A stretch of DNA of 55,250 bases from an uncultured Clostridia bacterium (GCA_934255545.1 CAKQOE010000013.1:1-55250); one strand, 5' to 3'; positions 44,491 to 53,124 are shown, numbered from the stretch's first letter. Numbers and translations: made by a program. Notes: generated by a model not told the origin, from the sequence alone.

Positions 44491-45006
44491 ATGAAATTAA
44501 TAGACGAAAAGGGACGCATATTCAGCAAGGTAAACATAGTTGACCTTATCGTGATACTTGTGATCGTAGCTGTCATAGCGGCTGCTGCGGTAAAGATAAC
44601 TACAGGCAGGACGACTGACAGCGTTGCAGGCAATGAGGCTGCCCAGTCTGAACAGCAGTACTGCTATGCCACTATAATAGCCAGGCTCCAGCCTGAAGAA
44701 GTAGGAACCAATCTGAAAGTAGGAGACCACCTCGTTGCAAACGGCGGCTACACAGACGCTGAGATAGTTGATGTCCAGATGAAGCCTGCTGATTACGTAG
44801 GCGTAAATGCAGAGGGTCAGACTGTAAAGAGCGAACATCCTATGTGGAAGGATATAACAGTTGTAGCAAAGCAGAAGCTCGATCCTTCAGACGTTACGCT
44901 CAAGCTTGGCGGACAGGAGATAAGAGTCGGATATGATTTCATACTGAAGACTCAGATGGTTGAAACAAAGGCTACTGTAAGAAACATTGAATGGAAGTCA
45001 GAGTAA
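44491..45006 (+). CDS. DUF4330 domain-containing membrane protein
   Basis: A 171-residue protein with a short cytoplasmic start, one membrane helix (~18-38, VDLIVILVIVAVIAAAAVKIT) and an exported beta-rich domain. The KLIDEKGRIFSKVNIVDLIVIL beginning is the DUF4330 signature; the family is often encoded in polysaccharide loci of Clostridia, with unknown function. It may be an assembly or tethering partner of the ligase-like protein, with which it overlaps by 1 nt (TAATG). Confidence 0.85.
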   Translation: MKLIDEKGRIFSKVNIVDLIVILVIVAVIAAAAVKITTGRTTDSVAGNEAAQSEQQYCYATIIARLQPEEVGTNLKVGDHLVANGGYTDAEIVDVQMKPADYVGVNAEGQTVKSEHPMWKDITVVAKQKLDPSDVTLKLGGQEIRVGYDFILKTQMVETKATVRNIEWKSE

Positions 45007-46670
45007 TGATCGATATTTTAAAGCAGAGCGCCGTGTTTTCGCTTGTAATGAGCATCGTGGGATGTTTTTCAGCGGCATGGCGGGACAGCCGCCTGAAACG
45101 CTGTGCTGACGCGGTCGTCAGATGCTGGCGCGCAAGCGTTACAGGGCGTATTTTTAAAAATTACATTGAAAAAGAGCCTTTTTATCTGAACAGTGTGACA
45201 TATCGTATCATAAAAACGGTATTCAGCTTCTTTGACCGTATATTCGGATGGCTCCATAATGCTTTTTCATGGCTGGGACGTATATGCGCATTTGCATCGC
45301 GCTCATGGAGAGGATCTGTCATATACAGGGCATTTACATCTGACGGGCTGATCGGAAAAAGCCTTTGCGGAAGGACGATATGCAGGACAGCATCATGGGC
45401 GGTCGGCAGGAAATACGATCTTTTGGTATTTGTGCTGGCAGCATACGGTATCATCGATGTTGTATTCAGAAAGCTGAATGCAACGCTCGGAAGCGTGTGG
45501 GACGAGATGTTCCTCATACTCCTTGTTCTCATGTGCATTTTCAAGTGGACAGCTGACAGAAAGGACTACAGGCTTAAGACATCTCCTGTAGATATGCCCC
45601 TGATCATGTTTATCGGCGTCATGCTGTTCTGCCTGATATTCAATTCACATGACTTTGCAGTATCAGTAGAAGGCTTCAGAGCGATAGTCCAGTACATGCT
45701 CTGGTATTTTGTAGTGATCCAGCTCATAAAGGGCGAGGACAGCGCAAAAGCTGTAACAGCATTCTTTGTTGTTACGGTAGCGGCGCTTGCAATTTACGGC
45801 GTTTATCAGTACGCTGTTGGAGTTGAGATGCCTGCAGGCTGGACAGATCATAACGAAGCATCGCTCAGAACGAGAGTATTTGCTATATTTACGAGCCCTA
45901 ACGTATTCGGTTCGCTTCTGACGCTTGCGGCACCTATGTCAGTGTCGATGATGCTCATAAGCAAGTCGCGCGCAGCAAAAGCCGCATTCGGCGCGATGAC
46001 GCTCTTCATAGCTGCCAGCCTTGCGTTCACGTTCTCAAGAGGCGCGTGGATAGGCTTTATGGTAGCCGTAGGCGTTTATGTCCTTGTAAAGGACAAGAGG
46101 CTCATAATACCTTGCGTAGTTGCAGCAGTCCTCATAGCAGTGCTCGTCCCGAGCATAAGCGGAAGGATCGGCTATATGCTCAGTCCTGAGTATATAGAAT
46201 CATCACTTCGCGGCGGACGTCTCGTAAGATGGATGACCGGATTGAAGATATTTGCAGATTATCCTGTACTTGGTATAGGACTGGGACAGTTCGGCGGCGC
46301 TGTAGCTATGAACAACAACATAAGCGTTATAGTTGACAACCAGGTCACAGAAGCGTTTTACATGGACAACTACATGCTGAAAACTGCTGTAGAGTCAGGT
46401 CTTGTAGGCTTTACTGCATTCATGGCCCTTATGTACTCAGTATTTATAAACGGTCTCAGGACTGTAAGGACAGCAGCTACAGACGTTTCAAAGGAACTGG
46501 CTACAGGCATACTCGCAGGGCTCTGCGGCATCATAGTACACAACTTCGTAGAAAACATATTTGAAGTACCTATGATGACGAGTCTCTTCTGGACGTTCAC
46601 AGCAGTTCTGATGAGCATATGGCTTTACGGACGTAAAAACAGAAGTGAAGCAGGAAGCGCAGTAGCGTGA
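45006..46670 (+). CDS. O-antigen ligase family (Wzy_C) membrane protein
   Basis: A 554-residue membrane protein with a ~130-residue N-terminal part before about 11 helices. The Wzy_C core is visible: an extracellular loop after RTRVFAIFTSPNVFGSLL, then LAFTFSRGAWIGFMV, LRGGRLVRWMTGLKIFADYPVLGIGLGQFG and a Wzy-like tail. In Gram-positives such proteins attach or polymerise lipid-linked glycans on the cell surface. The start overlaps the upstream stop (TAATG at 45004-45008) with GGAAG 8 nt before, so ATG 45006 is preferred over the in-frame ATG 44991. Confidence 0.85.
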   Translation: MIDILKQSAVFSLVMSIVGCFSAAWRDSRLKRCADAVVRCWRASVTGRIFKNYIEKEPFYLNSVTYRIIKTVFSFFDRIFGWLHNAFSWLGRICAFASRSWRGSVIYRAFTSDGLIGKSLCGRTICRTASWAVGRKYDLLVFVLAAYGIIDVVFRKLNATLGSVWDEMFLILLVLMCIFKWTADRKDYRLKTSPVDMPLIMFIGVMLFCLIFNSHDFAVSVEGFRAIVQYMLWYFVVIQLIKGEDSAKAVTAFFVVTVAALAIYGVYQYAVGVEMPAGWTDHNEASLRTRVFAIFTSPNVFGSLLTLAAPMSVSMMLISKSRAAKAAFGAMTLFIAASLAFTFSRGAWIGFMVAVGVYVLVKDKRLIIPCVVAAVLIAVLVPSISGRIGYMLSPEYIESSLRGGRLVRWMTGLKIFADYPVLGIGLGQFGGAVAMNNNISVIVDNQVTEAFYMDNYMLKTAVESGLVGFTAFMALMYSVFINGLRTVRTAATDVSKELATGILAGLCGIIVHNFVENIFEVPMMTSLFWTFTAVLMSIWLYGRKNRSEAGSAVA

Positions 46671-46719
46671 GCCTGTTCAGTATGACAATGACAGTTTCAT
46701 ATTTTCAGGGGTGATGAAC

Positions 46720-47856
46720 ATGGTGACTATTCTCATAGCAGGATATCACGGATTCGGTAACTGCGGAGATGAAGCTATCCTGAGAGCTATGGTGACGAGC
46801 TTCAGAAGGATGGCTGATGATATCGATATAGTTGCACTTAGCAATGATCCGGATTTTACAAAAAAAGAATATAATATAGAAGCTGTTCAGAGATTTAAGA
46901 TGAAAGAGGTCCTGTCTGCAGTAAAGAAGTGTGACATCCTTGTCCTTGGCGGGGGTACGCTCCTTCAGGACGGAACGAGCACGCGCTCACTTGTTTATTA
47001 TCTGAGCATAGTAAAAGCGGCAGAGATATTCGGAAAAAGAGTCATGCTTTACGCAAACGGCATAGGACCTGTTGATGGAAAGATAAACAGATGCCTTATG
47101 CGGCGCGTACTGAAAAAAGCTGACTGCATAACGCTTCGCGAAAAGCTTTCATGCAACGATCTCAATAATATAGGCGTAAAAAACGAAAATACGATCGTCA
47201 CAGCCGATCCTGCGTTCAGACTTGAGGGCGTTGAGCCAGAAGATGCGGAAAACCTGCTGCAAAAGGCCGGTGTACCGCCCGGAGACAAAAAAAGGATAGG
47301 TGTTTCAGTCAGAGCATGGAACAAGGCGAGATACGGTGACGATTATTGTGCGAAGATCGCAGAAGCATGTGATATAATGAGCGAAAAGGGCTACGAGATC
47401 GTATTTATACCTATGCAGTATCCGAGCGATATAGCTGTTTCGGATAAGATCGCAGCTATGATGAAGAACGAAGCTCATGTGCTCAGAGCGAAGTATACGC
47501 CTGAAGAGATACTCAGCATAATAGGATGCTGCGACGCGATGCTCAGCATGCGTCTTCATGCGCTTATTTTTGCAGCAGTCACGAATATCCCTATGGCCGG
47601 CATCATATACGACCCTAAGATAGAATATTATCTGAAGGAACTCGATATGCCTGCCTGCGGCGATGTCCGCAGCGACATGATAGACAGCGGTCAAATAGTG
47701 TCGGTGCTCGACGATATTTTCAGCAACGACCTGAGCTACAGGGAAAGACTTGCATCAAGAGCAGCTATCATGACAGACAAGGCGGAGGAAAACGACAGGC
47801 TGCTCGAAGCTCAGCTCGATATTATAAGAAAGAAAAAGGAGAAAAGGGAAAGATGA
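46720..47856 (+). CDS. csaB: polysaccharide pyruvyl transferase CsaB
   Basis: A 378-residue cytoplasmic enzyme that puts a ketal-linked pyruvate on wall-polymer sugars. GYHGFGNCGDEAIL at the N-terminus, DILVLGGGTLLQDGTSTRS, MLYANGIGPV and MLSMRLHALIFAA are diagnostic of CsaB. Pyruvylated ManNAc in secondary wall polymer is the ligand for SLH domains, and an SLH protein is encoded at 21809. AGGGGTG lies 6 nt before ATG 46720; ATG 46714 and GTG 46711 are in frame. The stop overlaps the next start by 4 nt (ATGA). Confidence 0.92.
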   Translation: MVTILIAGYHGFGNCGDEAILRAMVTSFRRMADDIDIVALSNDPDFTKKEYNIEAVQRFKMKEVLSAVKKCDILVLGGGTLLQDGTSTRSLVYYLSIVKAAEIFGKRVMLYANGIGPVDGKINRCLMRRVLKKADCITLREKLSCNDLNNIGVKNENTIVTADPAFRLEGVEPEDAENLLQKAGVPPGDKKRIGVSVRAWNKARYGDDYCAKIAEACDIMSEKGYEIVFIPMQYPSDIAVSDKIAAMMKNEAHVLRAKYTPEEILSIIGCCDAMLSMRLHALIFAAVTNIPMAGIIYDPKIEYYLKELDMPACGDVRSDMIDSGQIVSVLDDIFSNDLSYRERLASRAAIMTDKAEENDRLLEAQLDIIRKKKEKRER

Positions 47857-48308
47857 AAAGATTTTTAGGATGCCTTCTTGGCGTAGTGATTTCAGTTACA
47901 GCTATCGTAGGTACTGTATACGCTGCCGATGCAGGTTCGTCAAGCGATCCGCTCGCTTCAAAGAGCTATGTTGACGACCAGATCCAGTCAGTGCTTGCAA
48001 AGATAAACTCATCCTCAGGAAGCTCGTCAGGTTCTTCAGATGCTGCTTCATTTACTCCTGTAGAAGTAAAGACAGGCGGCACTATCATAGGCGGCGAGGG
48101 TGCTGAGATCATACTCAGGTCAGGAAACGCACAGGTAGTCCTCAACGGCAACGACACTATAACAGACGCTACTACGGGCCAGGCGCTCACAGAAGGAAAG
48201 GCTCTTGCCACTAACCACCTCACTATAATCCCAAGAGGCGACGGCAGAGGCTACAAGGTAACTCACAACGCATGGTTCCTCGTAAAAGGCTCATATACTG
48301 TAAAGTAA
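47853..48308 (+). CDS. small exported hypothetical protein ending the polysaccharide cluster
   Basis: A 151-residue protein with a clear signal peptide (~1-25, VYAADA), a Ser/Gly-rich linker (~50-62) and a small beta-rich domain (~65-151: TGGTIIGGEGAEIILRSGNAQVVLNG, GKALATNHLTIIPRGDGRGYKV, AWFLVKGSYTVK). I do not recognise a named family. The 4-nt overlap with csaB implies coupled translation and a link to wall-polymer assembly. Codon use in the second half is biased. It might be a surface or periplasm-like assembly factor; that is a guess from context. Confidence 0.75.
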   Translation: MKRFLGCLLGVVISVTAIVGTVYAADAGSSSDPLASKSYVDDQIQSVLAKINSSSGSSSGSSDAASFTPVEVKTGGTIIGGEGAEIILRSGNAQVVLNGNDTITDATTGQALTEGKALATNHLTIIPRGDGRGYKVTHNAWFLVKGSYTVK

Positions 48309-48311
48309 CAA

Positions 48312-48341
48312 TTGACTAACGTAATTAATAAGTACTAAAAT
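48312..48341 (+). promoter_or_regulatory. distal promoter of mgtE
   Basis: TTGACT (48312-48317), 18-nt spacer, TAAAAT (48336-48341). A GC hairpin at 48359 follows the expected start by ~11 nt. Confidence 0.55.
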
Positions 48342-48358
48342 AAAAATGCAAATACCTG

Positions 48359-48375
48359 CGTGCGCCCGGCGCACG
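48359..48375 (+). repeat. 5'-leader GC hairpin upstream of mgtE
   Basis: CGTGCGC-CCG-GCGCACG is a perfect 7-bp stem with a CCG loop. It is the same shape as the ribH hairpin (27132) and the one at 53072 but has different arm bases. Confidence 0.6.
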
Positions 48376-48461
48376 AAAGGGATATGTGCAGATCAATAGA
48401 AAAACGTGTTAAACTTCTGTAAAACAGATAAAAAACTGTAAAAAAGAAGAACGAAACAGGT

Positions 48462-48489
48462 TATACTATGTATGCGCGGCCGGCCGCGC
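48462..48489 (+). promoter_or_regulatory. possible proximal mgtE promoter with GC palindrome at the start site
   Basis: TATACT (48462-48467) is a good -10 with a weak -35. The 16-bp perfect palindrome GCGCGGCCGGCCGCGC (48474-48489) begins where transcription would start. Confidence 0.4.
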
Positions 48490-48504
48490 GCAGTATGGAT
48501 AAAT

Positions 48505-48541
48505 AAAGGAAATATCTTAAACGATATTTCCTTTATATTTT
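48505..48541 (+). terminator. AT-rich hairpin in the mgtE leader
   Basis: AAAGGAAATATC / GATATTTCCTTT (48505-48516 and 48523-48534) is a perfect 12-bp stem followed by ATATTTT, 70 nt before mgtE. It could be a terminator or attenuator. No M-box riboswitch pattern was recognised upstream. Confidence 0.45.
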
Positions 48542-48614
48542 CATTAAAATTACGCCCCTATTACTGCAGAGGGCATCATTTGCGGTATGTGAAAAGAGAA
48601 AAGGAGGTAGTGCT

Positions 48615-50021
48615 ATGACAGACGAAAAAGACAAGGAAGTCGAAACTCTGGATACAAGAGACTTTGACGCAGAAATTGAAGAGATAATAGACCTTATAGA
48701 AGAAAAAAAATACAGTCGTCTGCGAAGTATACTCCTTGAGAACAATGCGGTCGATATCGCGGAGATGATCGAAAATGTAAACGACCGTCTCGGCCTTGAC
48801 AAGGCGATACTCACATTCAGGATGCTGCCTAAGGACGTATCTGTAGAGGTATTTGCATATCTGCCTGAGGAAGACCAGGTAGAGGTCATAAACGGCATAA
48901 CGCAGAGAGAAATAGACCATATCATAGAGGAACTGGCATTCGATGATATGATCGACCTTCTTGAAGAGCTGCCTGCCAACCTGGTTGACAAGATCCTGCT
49001 CAACACTACAAAAGAAGAGCGCAGCCTGATAAACACGTTCCTGAACTATCCTGAAAACAGCGCCGGAAGCCTTATGACTATCGATTACATAGATTTTAAG
49101 GTAGATATGACAGTGAGGCAGTGCCTTGAGCATATAAAAGAAGCCGGACTTGATTCAGAGACAGTTTATACCTGCTATGTAATGGACAGAGACAGGATGC
49201 TTCTCGGCGTAGTATCGCTCAGAGCGCTCGTTATGGCTGACGGCGATGAGATAGTCGCCGATATAATGCATGACGATCCTATGTCGATAAACGTCCTGAC
49301 AGACCAGGAAGAAGTTTCCAATATATTTAAGCGTTACGGTATACTCGCGCTTCCTGTAGTAGACAAGGAAGGAAGGCTCGTCGGCATAATCACAGTCGAT
49401 GATATCTTTGACGTCATAGATGACGAGGTCACAGAGGACTTTCAGAGGATGGCCGGCGTAACAGGCGATTCTGACGAGGATTACCTCGACATGAGCGTTT
49501 TTAAGCACGCCAGAAACAGACTCCCGTGGCTGTTCATCCTGATGATATCCTATATATTTACAGGAAATATCATAGCAAACGTAGAAAATCTGGTAGCAGC
49601 AATACCTGCGCTCGTAATATACATGCCTATGGTAATGGGAACAGGCGGAAACTCAGGCTCGCAGTCGGCGACGCTCATAATCCGCGGGCTTGCCACAGAG
49701 GACATAGAGGTAAAGGATTTCCTGAAGGTATTGTGGAAAGAGTTCAGGACGAGTATAATAGTCGGCGTCGTGCTGAGCCTGCTCAATATGGCGCGCATAG
49801 TATTCCTCGACAGGCGGGGATTCCTGGTAGCGCTTACAGTCAGCGCATCCATGTGCCTGGTAGTCATGGTTGCTAAGATGGTAGGAAGTATGCTGCCTAT
49901 AATCGCTAAAAAGATAGGCATAGACCCTGCACTCATGGCAGGACCGCTCGTATCGTCGCTTACAGATATGATCTCACTTGCTATTTACTTCCAGATGGCT
50001 ACTATGATACTTAATTTATAG
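48615..50021 (+). CDS. mgtE: magnesium transporter MgtE
   Basis: A 468-residue magnesium channel. The cytoplasmic N domain (~20-140, superhelical, LEELPANLVDKIL) is followed by two CBS domains (~150-270) and a five-helix membrane domain with FILMISYIFTGNIIANVE and the conserved MPMVMGTGGNSGSQSATLIIRGLA pore segment. Length and order are standard. AAAGGAGG lies 7 nt before ATG. The leader contains two possible promoters, a GC hairpin and an AT-rich stem-loop, so expression may be regulated at the RNA level. A terminator follows at 50057. Confidence 0.94.
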   Translation: MTDEKDKEVETLDTRDFDAEIEEIIDLIEEKKYSRLRSILLENNAVDIAEMIENVNDRLGLDKAILTFRMLPKDVSVEVFAYLPEEDQVEVINGITQREIDHIIEELAFDDMIDLLEELPANLVDKILLNTTKEERSLINTFLNYPENSAGSLMTIDYIDFKVDMTVRQCLEHIKEAGLDSETVYTCYVMDRDRMLLGVVSLRALVMADGDEIVADIMHDDPMSINVLTDQEEVSNIFKRYGILALPVVDKEGRLVGIITVDDIFDVIDDEVTEDFQRMAGVTGDSDEDYLDMSVFKHARNRLPWLFILMISYIFTGNIIANVENLVAAIPALVIYMPMVMGTGGNSGSQSATLIIRGLATEDIEVKDFLKVLWKEFRTSIIVGVVLSLLNMARIVFLDRRGFLVALTVSASMCLVVMVAKMVGSMLPIIAKKIGIDPALMAGPLVSSLTDMISLAIYFQMATMILNL

Positions 50022-50056
50022 AAAAAATATTGATCAATAGAAATAATATTAATTTC

Positions 50057-50086
50057 GTGGCGCTGTTGCTCAGCGCCACTGTTTTC
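50057..50086 (+). terminator. terminator of mgtE
   Basis: GTGGCGCTG / CAGCGCCAC is a perfect 9-bp stem with a 5-nt loop followed by TGTTTTCG. Confidence 0.75.
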
Positions 50087-50161
50087 GTATATAATTTTGA
50101 TGATATATGTTTAATATCCGTTCTGTCTGCAAATACTCTTTTACATAGGAGGTGCATTTGC

Positions 50162-50530
50162 ATGCAGGTAAGAAAAGGTGATATATTTTTCGCGGATCTC
50201 AGTCCGGTAGTAGGCTCAGAGCAGGGCGGTGTGAGGCCGGTCCTCGTGGTTCAGAATGACATCGGAAACAGATTTTCGCCGACCATAATTGTCGCAGCGG
50301 TCACATCGCAGACAAACAAGGCGAAGCTGCCTACGCATGTGCCGATAAGCGCTGAAGGAAACGGGCTCAGCCGTGATTCAGTAGTCCTGCTCGAGCAGCT
50401 CAGGACGATAGATAAGAAAAGACTGAGAGAACATATAGGAACAGTTGGAACAAACGTAATAAACGTAGTTGACGAAGCTCTCAGCGTAAGCCTGGGAATA
50501 GATCCGCCGCAGGAGCACAGGCTTCACTGA
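50162..50530 (+). CDS. MazF/NdoA-family endoribonuclease toxin
   Basis: A 122-residue ribosome-independent mRNA endonuclease of the PemK/MazF family. VRKGDIFFADLSPVVGSEQGGVRPVLVVQND, TIIVAAVTSQT and KLPTHVPI with VVLLEQLRTIDKKRL are diagnostic. Bacillota NdoA is normally preceded by a small CopG-type antitoxin gene; none is visible in the 140 nt between the mgtE terminator and this gene, nor just after it. AGGAGG lies ~9 nt before ATG 50162; the frame is open further upstream from 50030 but without supporting signals. The wecG-like gene follows after 24 nt. Confidence 0.88.
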   Translation: MQVRKGDIFFADLSPVVGSEQGGVRPVLVVQNDIGNRFSPTIIVAAVTSQTNKAKLPTHVPISAEGNGLSRDSVVLLEQLRTIDKKRLREHIGTVGTNVINVVDEALSVSLGIDPPQEHRLH

Positions 50531-50554
50531 CTGAAAATATTCGGAGATCAACAG

Positions 50555-51304
50555 ATGACAGAAAAAAACAGAGTTAAGATACTTGGCGTCCCGGTCGATA
50601 TGGTTGACCGCGGACAGGCCATGCAGATATTTGAGGAGTCATTTCCACAGCCCGGTGTCACGATGGTAGTGACGCCTAACTCAGAAATAGTTCAGAGAGC
50701 ATCAAAAGAGGGCGAGCTCAGAGAGCTCATATCTTCAGCAGACCTCATTATCCCTGACGGGGTGGGCCTTGTATACGCTTCAAAGATAATAGGCTGCCCG
50801 CTTTCAGAGCGCGTTACCGGTATAGATTTTCTTGAAAGCATAATCGCTTATCTTGAAAAAAACGGAAAGTCAATATACTTTTTCGGAAGCAAGCCGGGCG
50901 TAGCCGAAGCAGCAGCTGAAAATATAAAGAAAAAATACCCAAAGCTTATCGTAGCCGGCACACATGACGGCTACTTCAAGCCGGAGGAAGAAGCAGGAAT
51001 AGTAAAAGAAATAAACGACAGCTCCGCTGACTTCCTGTGTGTCGCGCTGGGCGCGCCGAAGCAGGAAAGATTCATTCACGATCACAGATCGGAGCTTAGT
51101 GTAAACGGCGCTATCGGAGTAGGCGGGAGCCTCGACGTATGGGCCGGAACGCTTAAGCGTGCGCCGGAGTTCTACAGGAAGCACGGGCTTGAGTGGTTAT
51201 ACAGACTGATACAGGAGCCGAGCAGATACAAAAGGATGCTCGCGCTGCCTGTTTTCATGCTCAGAGTAATATTTACAGGCAAATCTAAGGAGGAAAAAAA
51301 GTAA
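50555..51304 (+). CDS. WecG/TagA/CpsF family glycosyltransferase
   Basis: A 249-residue GT26 enzyme. KILGVPVDMVDRGQAM, the signature TPNSEIVQRASK, LIIPDGVGLVYASKI, FFGSKPGVAEAAAENI and VALGAPKQERFIHDH are typical. TagA/WecG adds N-acetylmannosamine or its uronic acid to a lipid-linked GlcNAc, so it fits the ManNAc-based polymer predicted from wecC and csaB. The C-terminal ~50 residues (YRKHGLEWLYRLIQEPSRY) are the membrane-targeting tail. It overlaps the transketolase start by 1 nt (TAATG). Confidence 0.9.
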   Translation: MTEKNRVKILGVPVDMVDRGQAMQIFEESFPQPGVTMVVTPNSEIVQRASKEGELRELISSADLIIPDGVGLVYASKIIGCPLSERVTGIDFLESIIAYLEKNGKSIYFFGSKPGVAEAAAENIKKKYPKLIVAGTHDGYFKPEEEAGIVKEINDSSADFLCVALGAPKQERFIHDHRSELSVNGAIGVGGSLDVWAGTLKRAPEFYRKHGLEWLYRLIQEPSRYKRMLALPVFMLRVIFTGKSKEEKK

Positions 51305-52128
51305 TGTCTATCAATGCAGAAATGCTTGCTGAAAAGGCAAAGGATATCAGGATCGATATCATAAGAGAAGTTCATGCGGCAGCATCAGGGCACCCGGGTG
51401 GCTCGCTCTCAGCCGCAGATATCATTACATATCTGTATTTCGCTGAAATGAATATAGACCCGAAGGATCCAAACAAAAAGGACCGCGACAGATTCGTACT
51501 GTCAAAGGGCCACGCAGCTCCGGCACTTTACGCTGCACTCGCTGAAAAGGGATATTTCCCTAAGGAAGAGCTTCTTAACCTGAGAAAGATCGGCTGTATG
51601 CTCCAGGGCCATCCTGACAGAAAGAAGATACCGGGAGTAGATATGTCAACAGGTTCGCTCGGACAGGGCGTTTCTGCGGCAGTCGGCATGGCTCTCGCAA
51701 ACAAGATAGACAACATCCCTGCGCGCGTATATGCGCTCCTCGGAGACGGCGAGCTGCAGGAAGGTCTCGTATGGGAAGCAGCTATGGCCGCAGCCCACTA
51801 TAAGCTCGATGATCTGACTGTTTTTGTAGACTGGAACGGTCTTCAGATAGACGGAAAGAACGAGGATGTCATCACAGTAGCCCCTATAGACGAAAAATTC
51901 AAGAGCTTCGGCTTTGACGTTCAGATGATAGACGGTCACGACTTTGAAGCTATAGCTGCAGCAGTTGAAGCTGCAAAGAAAGTAAAGGGAAAGCCGCAGG
52001 CTATCATAGCAAAGACTGTAAAGGGCAAGGGCGTTTCATTCATGGAAGATCAGGCAGGCTGGCACGGCAAGGCTCCTGACGACGCACAGGCAAAGCAGGC
52101 AGTGGAAGAATTAGGAGGAGAATGGTAA
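51304..52128 (+). CDS. transketolase, N-terminal subunit
   Basis: A 274-residue subunit holding the thiamine-diphosphate-binding half of transketolase. HAAASGHPGGSLSAADI, GHAAPALYAALAEKGYF, STGSLGQGVSAAVGMA and the ThDP motif GDGELQEG...DWNGLQIDGKNEDV are diagnostic. Transketolase links the pentose phosphate pathway to glycolysis and supplies ribulose 5-phosphate for RibB. The two-gene form is common in Clostridia and archaea. AAGGAGG precedes ATG. It is coupled to the glycosyltransferase gene (1-nt overlap), probably without functional meaning. Confidence 0.93.
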   Translation: MSINAEMLAEKAKDIRIDIIREVHAAASGHPGGSLSAADIITYLYFAEMNIDPKDPNKKDRDRFVLSKGHAAPALYAALAEKGYFPKEELLNLRKIGCMLQGHPDRKKIPGVDMSTGSLGQGVSAAVGMALANKIDNIPARVYALLGDGELQEGLVWEAAMAAAHYKLDDLTVFVDWNGLQIDGKNEDVITVAPIDEKFKSFGFDVQMIDGHDFEAIAAAVEAAKKVKGKPQAIIAKTVKGKGVSFMEDQAGWHGKAPDDAQAKQAVEELGGEW

Positions 52129-53054
52129 TGGCAGATAAGATCTCAACTCGTTCAGCTTACGGCGACGCTCTTGTAGAGCTCGGAAAAAAGGATCCCGATA
52201 TTATAGTTATGGACGCCGATCTCTCAAAGTCAACTATGACGGCAGGCTTCAAAAAGGAATTTCCGGAAAGATTCTTCAACGCAGGTATCGCGGAAGCAAA
52301 CCTCATGGGAATGGCAGCAGGTCTCGCACTCTCAGGAAAGACAGTTTTTGCCAGCACATTCGCAATGTTCGCAGCAGGCAGAGCTTATGAAATAATCAGA
52401 AACTCTATCGGCTATCCGCACGCAAACGTTAAAGTGTGCGCTACACACGCCGGCATAACAGTAGGCGAGGACGGTGCAAGCCACCAGTGCATAGAAGATC
52501 TCGCGCTCATGCGCGTCATCCCGGGCATGACAGTAGTTCACCCTGCCGATGCGACTTCAACAGCAAAGCTCCTCGGCCAGATCGCGGAGATGGACGGTCC
52601 TGCATATGTAAGACTCGGCAGATTAAATATTCCTGTAATATATGATGAAAATGCTGATATAAAGCTCGGCAAGGGCAACGTAGTACGCGAAGGAAAAGAC
52701 TATACAGTCATCGCATGCGGCCTTATGGTAAACGAAGCCATGATCGCAGCAGAAACACTTGCAGCAGAAGGCATCGACATCAGGATCATCGACATGCACA
52801 CTATAAAGCCGATAGACGAAGAGATCATCATGAAGGCAGCCGCAGAGACAAAGGGCATCGTAACAGCCGAAGAACACTCAGTCATCGGCGGCCTCGGTTC
52901 AGCAGTAGCAGAAGTAGTATGCACAAAGTGCCCGACAAAGATGGCTATGGTAGGAGTTCAGGACCGCTTCGGCCAGTCAGGCAAGCCGCCTCTGCTCATG
53001 AAGGAATACAACATCACAGCAGACGACATCGTAAAGGCTGTAAAGTCTCTTTAA
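52128..53054 (+). CDS. transketolase, C-terminal subunit
   Basis: A 308-residue subunit with the pyrimidine-binding and C-terminal transketolase domains. STRSAYGDALVELGKKDPDIIVMDADLSKSTMT, FFNAGIAEANLMGMAAGLALSG (catalytic Glu), KVCATHAGITVGEDGASHQ and RFGQSGKPPLLMKEYNI are typical. It overlaps the N-terminal subunit by 1 nt (TAATG at 52126-52130), with AGGAGG 9 nt before ATG 52128; ATG 52122 is in frame but too close to the ribosome binding site. Confidence 0.93.
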   Translation: MADKISTRSAYGDALVELGKKDPDIIVMDADLSKSTMTAGFKKEFPERFFNAGIAEANLMGMAAGLALSGKTVFASTFAMFAAGRAYEIIRNSIGYPHANVKVCATHAGITVGEDGASHQCIEDLALMRVIPGMTVVHPADATSTAKLLGQIAEMDGPAYVRLGRLNIPVIYDENADIKLGKGNVVREGKDYTVIACGLMVNEAMIAAETLAAEGIDIRIIDMHTIKPIDEEIIMKAAAETKGIVTAEEHSVIGGLGSAVAEVVCTKCPTKMAMVGVQDRFGQSGKPPLLMKEYNITADDIVKAVKSL

Positions 53055-53071
53055 TAAAAAATGCATAATTG

Positions 53072-53088
53072 CGTCCGCCCGGCGGACG
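53072..53088 (+). repeat. GC hairpin after the transketolase genes
   Basis: CGTCCGC-CCG-GCGGACG is a perfect 7-bp stem with a CCG loop, 5 nt upstream of the terminator, so here the hairpin lies in the 3' untranslated region. Confidence 0.55.
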
Positions 53089-53092
53089 AACG

Positions 53093-53124
53093 GACGGCGC
53101 GGTCGAATACCGCGCCGTCTTTTG
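53093..53124 (+). terminator. Rho-independent terminator
   Basis: GACGGCGCGGT / ACCGCGCCGTC is a perfect 11-bp stem with a 5-nt loop followed by TTTTG. Confidence 0.88.

Noticed and set aside
48309..48614. M-box riboswitch before mgtE
   Set aside because: The conserved M-box core was not recognised; only simple hairpins are present.
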